A model generated the notes under the pieces. That model was given only the letters and a program-made list of their open reading frames with translations. It did no database searches and was not told where the DNA came from. A DNA stretch of 8,422 bases from Planctomycetota bacterium (lineage in GTDB: Bacteria; Planctomycetota; Phycisphaerae; Phycisphaerales; SM1A02). The stretch is taken from the NCBI GenBank assembly GCA_027295435.1, contig JAPUKX010000337.1:1-8422 (forward strand). The letters are read 5' to 3'. A program made the translations under genes and the position numbers. Shown here piece after piece: positions 5,410 through 8,422 of the stretch; position 1 is the stretch's first letter; each line of letters starts with the position of its first letter.

Positions 5410-7313
5410 GTCGTATGGCCATGAACACACAGAAGCGAGTCATCGTGGTCGGCGGAGGTCTGGCGGGTTTGGCCGGCACCATTCGCATCGCCGAAGCAGG
5501 GCTGCCGGTCGATCTCTTTTCAATGGTGCCGGTCAAGCGCTCTCACAGCGTCTGCGCCCAGGGCGGGATCAACGCCGCCAACGACATCGCCCGCCAGCAG
5601 GGCTACAGCGAATACGAACACTTCGACGAGACGATCTACGGCGGAGACTTCCTTCAACATCAGCCGCCGGTCTACGAAATGGTCCACTGGGCGCCCAAGA
5701 TCATCGACCTGCTCGATCGCATGGGTGTCCCGTTCAACCGCACCGCCGAGAGCCAGCGCGATCTGCGGTTGTTCGGCGGCTCACTCTATAAGCGCACCCA
5801 TTTTGCCGGAGCGACTACCGGCCAGCAGTTGCTCTACGCGCTGGATGAGCAGGTTCGCCGATGGGAAGCCCAAGGCAAGGTCAACAAGTACGAGTACTGG
5901 GAGTTCCTCTGGCCGGTGTTGGAGACGGACGATGCGGGGCGCCGGTGCGTCGGGATCGTCGCCCAGGACGTCCGCACCATGCAGATTCGCGCCTTCCGCG
6001 CGGAGGCGGTGGTCATGGCGACCGGCGGCTGCGGCATGATCTTCGGCAAGAGTACGAACTCGGTGATGTGCACGGGCGCCGCGGCCAGCCGGTGCTATCA
6101 GGCGGGGGCGTGGTATGCCAACGGTGAGTTCATCCAGGTCCACCCCACTGCGATCCCCGGCGCGGACAAGCTGCGGCTGATGTCGGAGTCCGCCCGCGGC
6201 GAAGGGGGGCGAGTTTGGGTGCCCCGCACCAAGGCCGACCGCCGAGATCCCCGCGATATCCCCGAGAACGAACGATTCTATTTCCTCGAAGAGAAGTACC
6301 CCAAGTATGGCAACATCGTCCCCCGCGACATCGCCACCAGAGAAATCTTCGACATCTGCGTCAATCAGGGCCTCGGCGTCGGGGGCGGAAACATGGTCTA
6401 CCTCGACCTCACCCACCTCGGCCGAGACTACCTGGAGTTGAAGCTCGGCGGCATCATCGAGATCTACCGCAAGTTCGCCGGCGAAGACCCCGCGCTGGTG
6501 CCCATGAAGATCTTCCCCGGCGTCCACTATTCCATGGGCGGTCTTTGGACGCAGTACACGGCCAAGGACGATCTGAGGGGCATGGCGATGGGCTCAGCCA
6601 ACTCGATGATGACCAACATCCCCGGCCTGTACGCCTTCGGCGAAGTGAACTATCAGTACCACGGGGCGAACCGGCTGGGAGCCAACGCCTTGCTGTCGTG
6701 CATTTTCGACGGTCTGTTCTGCGGCGCCGGCGTGGCGAATTACGTCCTGGAGGGAGTCACCACGACGAGTGCTCGTCTCGACCAAAGCATTTACGACGCA
6801 GCCGTAAGTCAGCAGCAGGAGATCGTTGATCGCCTGATCAACGCTGGCGGCAAAGAAAGCCCCTACCAGATCGGCCGGGAGCTCGGCGAGGAGATGACGG
6901 CGGCCTCCACCGTTGTGAAATCCGAGCAACGTCTGCTTCGGGCAATCGAGGCGCTACACCAGCTTCAGGGGCGGTACCAGTCGATCGGCCTCTCAGACAC
7001 CGGAATGTGGACGAACCAGAACCTTTCCTATGCCCGAGCCCTCGGTGACATGCTCAAGCTCGCGGAGGTCATTCTTCAAGGAGGCATCGACCGCAAGGAA
7101 TCCCGCGGCGCCCACTACCGCACCGATTTTCCCGACCGGGACGACGCCAACTTCCTCAAGACGACCGTGGCCAAGTACGATCCCGACACAGGCCGGCCCG
7201 AGATTTTCTTGGAGCCGGTTGAAACCGGATTGGTCCCACCACGGGCTCGCACGTACGGCAAGGTGGCAGCCAGTACCGACACGAGCCGGCCGACCGAGAC
7301 GGTCTCGGTTTGA
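5406..7313 (+). CDS. sdhA: Succinate dehydrogenase flavoprotein subunit
   Basis: SdhA oxidises succinate to fumarate on a covalently bound FAD at the inner face of the membrane. The 635-residue protein begins with the dinucleotide-binding motif VIVVGGGLAG (about residues 12-21). H47 in RSHSVCAQGG is the expected FAD-attachment histidine. Active-site signatures follow: H246 in HPTAIPG, R264 in SESARGEGG, H374 in HYSMGG, and H419 and R423 in HGANRLGAN. The sequence follows the Bacillus-type family closely, with an insertion of about 14 residues near 272-288 (rich in Arg, Asp and Pro) before FYFLEEKYP. GTG at 5406 overlaps the sdhC stop as GTGA. ATG at 5415 or 5421 are real alternatives: GGTGAG at 5405-5410 could serve as their ribosome binding site, and 5421 gives an N-terminus more like the Bacillus protein. 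Confidence 0.96.
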   Translation: MSRMAMNTQKRVIVVGGGLAGLAGTIRIAEAGLPVDLFSMVPVKRSHSVCAQGGINAANDIARQQGYSEYEHFDETIYGGDFLQHQPPVYEMVHWAPKIIDLLDRMGVPFNRTAESQRDLRLFGGSLYKRTHFAGATTGQQLLYALDEQVRRWEAQGKVNKYEYWEFLWPVLETDDAGRRCVGIVAQDVRTMQIRAFRAEAVVMATGGCGMIFGKSTNSVMCTGAAASRCYQAGAWYANGEFIQVHPTAIPGADKLRLMSESARGEGGRVWVPRTKADRRDPRDIPENERFYFLEEKYPKYGNIVPRDIATREIFDICVNQGLGVGGGNMVYLDLTHLGRDYLELKLGGIIEIYRKFAGEDPALVPMKIFPGVHYSMGGLWTQYTAKDDLRGMAMGSANSMMTNIPGLYAFGEVNYQYHGANRLGANALLSCIFDGLFCGAGVANYVLEGVTTTSARLDQSIYDAAVSQQQEIVDRLINAGGKESPYQIGRELGEEMTAASTVVKSEQRLLRAIEALHQLQGRYQSIGLSDTGMWTNQNLSYARALGDMLKLAEVILQGGIDRKESRGAHYRTDFPDRDDANFLKTTVAKYDPDTGRPEIFLEPVETGLVPPRARTYGKVAASTDTSRPTETVSV

Positions 7314-7445
7314 ACGTTTGGGCTTTCGCAGTCCTTGAGGAAAGGGCAACAAGGATCTCGCCGAACGGTTACCTTGCCCGGTTGCTTGCTCGATACGTGG
7401 CAATGATTCAGCGTTCGGTTGATTACTTCTCAAGTTGGGCTTCGC
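7314..7445 (+). other. sdhA-sdhB intercistronic gap
   Basis: This 132-base stretch has no credible gene and no convincing promoter. Two inverted repeats interleave. GGGCAA at 7344-7349 can pair with TTGCCC at 7374-7379. CCGAACG at 7361-7367 can pair with CGTTCGG at 7412-7418. Because the second arm pair starts inside the first loop and ends outside it, the two stems could form a pseudoknot or be alternatives. The second stem ends 27 bases before the sdhB ATG. The stems are short and may be chance. Confidence 0.3.
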
Positions 7446-8255
7446 ATGGTCGCTCACACCACTGAACCACTTCAGACGCGAAGCGTTCGGTTCAGGATCA
7501 AGCGCCAGGACCGGCCGGGCCGGCCGTGGCGCTGGGAGTCATTTGACGTCCCGGTGGAGCCGGGCGCGAACGTGATCTCCTGCCTTCAGTGGATCGCGGC
7601 GAATCCCCGCACCATCGATGGCCGCGACTCCAATCCTGTCGCCTACGACGCCGGCTGTCTTGAAGAGGTCTGCGGCGCCTGCACAATGCTCATCAACGGG
7701 CAGGTGCGCCAAAGCTGTAGCTGCCTGATCGACCAGTACGCGCCCAGGGACGGCGATGTGATGAGGCTGGAGCCGATGAGCAAGTTCCCGGTGGTTCGCG
7801 ACCTCATGGTGGATCGCCAGCGCCTCTTCCACGCCCTGACGCGAACCAAGGCCTGGGTGCCCATCGACGGAACCTATCATCTCGGCCCCGGCCCGCAGGA
7901 TACGCCGCAAAGCCAGCAAGTGCGCTACAAGCTCAGTGAGTGCATGAGCTGCGGGTGCTGTCTCGAAGCGTGCCCGCAATACAAGCTCGAAGAACATGAA
8001 TCGCGATGGGACAAGGCGTTCATCGGGGCACACGCGATCAGTCAGGCTCGACTGTTCAACGAGCATGGCACGGGCAATGTGCTGGCGAGCGATCGGCTGG
8101 ACGCCATGATCGGTCCCGGAGGGATCAGCGACTGCGGCAACGCCCAGAACTGCGTCAAGGTCTGCCCCAAAGACATTCCGCTCACCGAATCCATCGCCGC
8201 CATCGGTCGCGCGGTAACCATCCACTCCATCCGCAAGTTCTTTACGGGCAAGTGA
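7446..8255 (+). CDS. sdhB: Succinate dehydrogenase iron-sulfur subunit
   Basis: SdhB carries electrons from FAD in SdhA to the haems in SdhC through three clusters. The ATG at 7446 gives 269 residues, with GGG at 7437-7439 as a weak ribosome binding site; an in-frame TTG at 7419 would add nine residues and is less likely. The N-terminal plant-type ferredoxin domain has the [2Fe-2S] ligands C71, C76, C79 and C91 in CLEEVCGAC and QSC. The C-terminal helical domain has C166, C169, C172 and C176 in CMSCGCCLEACP, then C230, C236 and C240 in CGNAQNCVKVCP. By comparison with known SdhB, C166, C169, C172 and C240 should hold [4Fe-4S], and C176, C230 and C236 [3Fe-4S]. All expected ligands are present. 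It is the last gene of the operon. Confidence 0.96.
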   Translation: MVAHTTEPLQTRSVRFRIKRQDRPGRPWRWESFDVPVEPGANVISCLQWIAANPRTIDGRDSNPVAYDAGCLEEVCGACTMLINGQVRQSCSCLIDQYAPRDGDVMRLEPMSKFPVVRDLMVDRQRLFHALTRTKAWVPIDGTYHLGPGPQDTPQSQQVRYKLSECMSCGCCLEACPQYKLEEHESRWDKAFIGAHAISQARLFNEHGTGNVLASDRLDAMIGPGGISDCGNAQNCVKVCPKDIPLTESIAAIGRAVTIHSIRKFFTGK

Positions 8256-8286
8256 TGCGCCGACACGACCGACTGGGAATTCAGGA

Positions 8287-8304
8287 CGAGCATCGGTCTG
8301 CTCG
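8287..8304 (+). terminator. Hairpin downstream of sdhB, weak terminator candidate
   Basis: CGAGCA at 8287-8292 pairs perfectly with TGCTCG at 8299-8304 around a six-base loop, 31 bases after the sdhB stop. It is well placed to end the sdh transcript, but the stem is short and no T-run follows. Confidence 0.3.
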
Positions 8305-8309
8305 ACGCG

Positions 8310-8338
8310 ATGACGATCCTCAACGTCGATACTACAAT
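8310..8338 (+). promoter_or_regulatory. Candidate sigma70 promoter for the gene at the right edge
   Basis: ATGACG at 8310-8315 matches four of six bases of the -35 consensus, and TACAAT at 8333-8338 matches five of six of the -10 consensus, separated by the ideal 17 bases. Transcription would start near 8345, about 22 bases before the ATG at 8367. It is the best-formed promoter in the window and implies that the next gene is transcribed separately from sdhCAB. Confidence 0.5.
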
Positions 8339-8366
8339 CGCGCCGCTTCGCTCTGGCGCAGACATC

Positions 8367-8422
8367 ATGGACTGGCGGACCCTCCAAAGCGATCGCGACT
8401 TGCCCGCATTCGTCGATGCCGC
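8367..8422 (+). CDS. Start of a downstream gene, truncated by the window edge
   Basis: An open frame begins at ATG 8367 and runs off the window after 18 complete codons, reading MDWRTLQSDRDLPAFVDA. It sits just downstream of a good candidate promoter and after the sdhB stop, which supports a real start, although no strong ribosome binding site is visible. The opening pattern (aromatic residue, then L, then a charged segment with DL) resembles the beginning of YtxJ-type monothiol bacilliredoxins, but 18 residues are too few to identify a family, so the function should be treated as unknown. Confidence 0.4.
   Translation, partial: MDWRTLQSDRDLPAFVDA

Noticed and set aside
5781..6527. A 248-codon minus-strand open frame inside sdhA
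   Set aside because: It is fully antisense to highly conserved SdhA sequence, and its product shows no domain features.
7382..7410. TTGCTT followed after 17 bases by GATTCA as a promoter for sdhB
   Set aside because: The -10 match is too poor to separate from chance.
7539..8387. A 282-codon minus-strand open frame covering sdhB
   Set aside because: sdhB on the plus strand has every iron-sulfur ligand; the antisense frame is a composition shadow.

Overview
The window is a GC-rich bacterial chromosomal segment with seven convincing protein genes and the start of an eighth. It most resembles a planctomycete or a relative, perhaps Phycisphaerae. Three things point there: a dense intergenic palindrome whose reverse strand reads like the 'SAQGNALG / ALKG' type repeats I recall from Planctomycetes and Verrucomicrobia, a DUF1844 protein, and a Bacillus-type (SdhC-A-B, no SdhD) succinate dehydrogenase. 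This is a judgement from recall; no rRNA or marker gene is present to prove it.

Layout. Bases 1-362 hold no gene but are packed with hairpins; bases 76-260 form one long imperfect palindrome made of two inverted copies of a two-hairpin module around a perfect 15-bp inverted repeat. A 572-residue protein with a C-terminal von Willebrand factor A (VWA) domain follows (363-2081, +). It converges on a minus-strand pair: a SurA-like peptidyl-prolyl isomerase that is probably a lipoprotein, and a YraN/UPF0102 nuclease-fold protein. That pair is coupled by a 4-base ATGA overlap. Divergent from the isomerase, across a compact shared promoter region, is a small DUF1844 gene (3967-4437, +).

The right half is the succinate dehydrogenase (complex II) operon. 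sdhC (4549-5409) encodes a five-helix dihaem cytochrome b558. sdhA (5406-7313) encodes the covalent-FAD flavoprotein and overlaps sdhC by 4 bases. sdhB (7446-8255) encodes the three-cluster iron-sulfur subunit after an unusual 132-base gap. Electrons from succinate would pass from FAD through the three Fe-S clusters to two haems in SdhC and on to a quinone, probably menaquinone by analogy with Bacillus. All signature residues are present, so the enzyme looks functional. After sdhB there is a weak hairpin, a fairly good sigma70-type promoter and the first 18 codons of another gene.

I found no evidence of a new defence, mobile or biosynthetic system. The parts least explained by known biology are the nested palindrome at the left edge, the large VWA protein with its uncharacterised N-terminal two-thirds, the tightly overlapping divergent promoters near 3904-3929, and the sdhA-sdhB gap.
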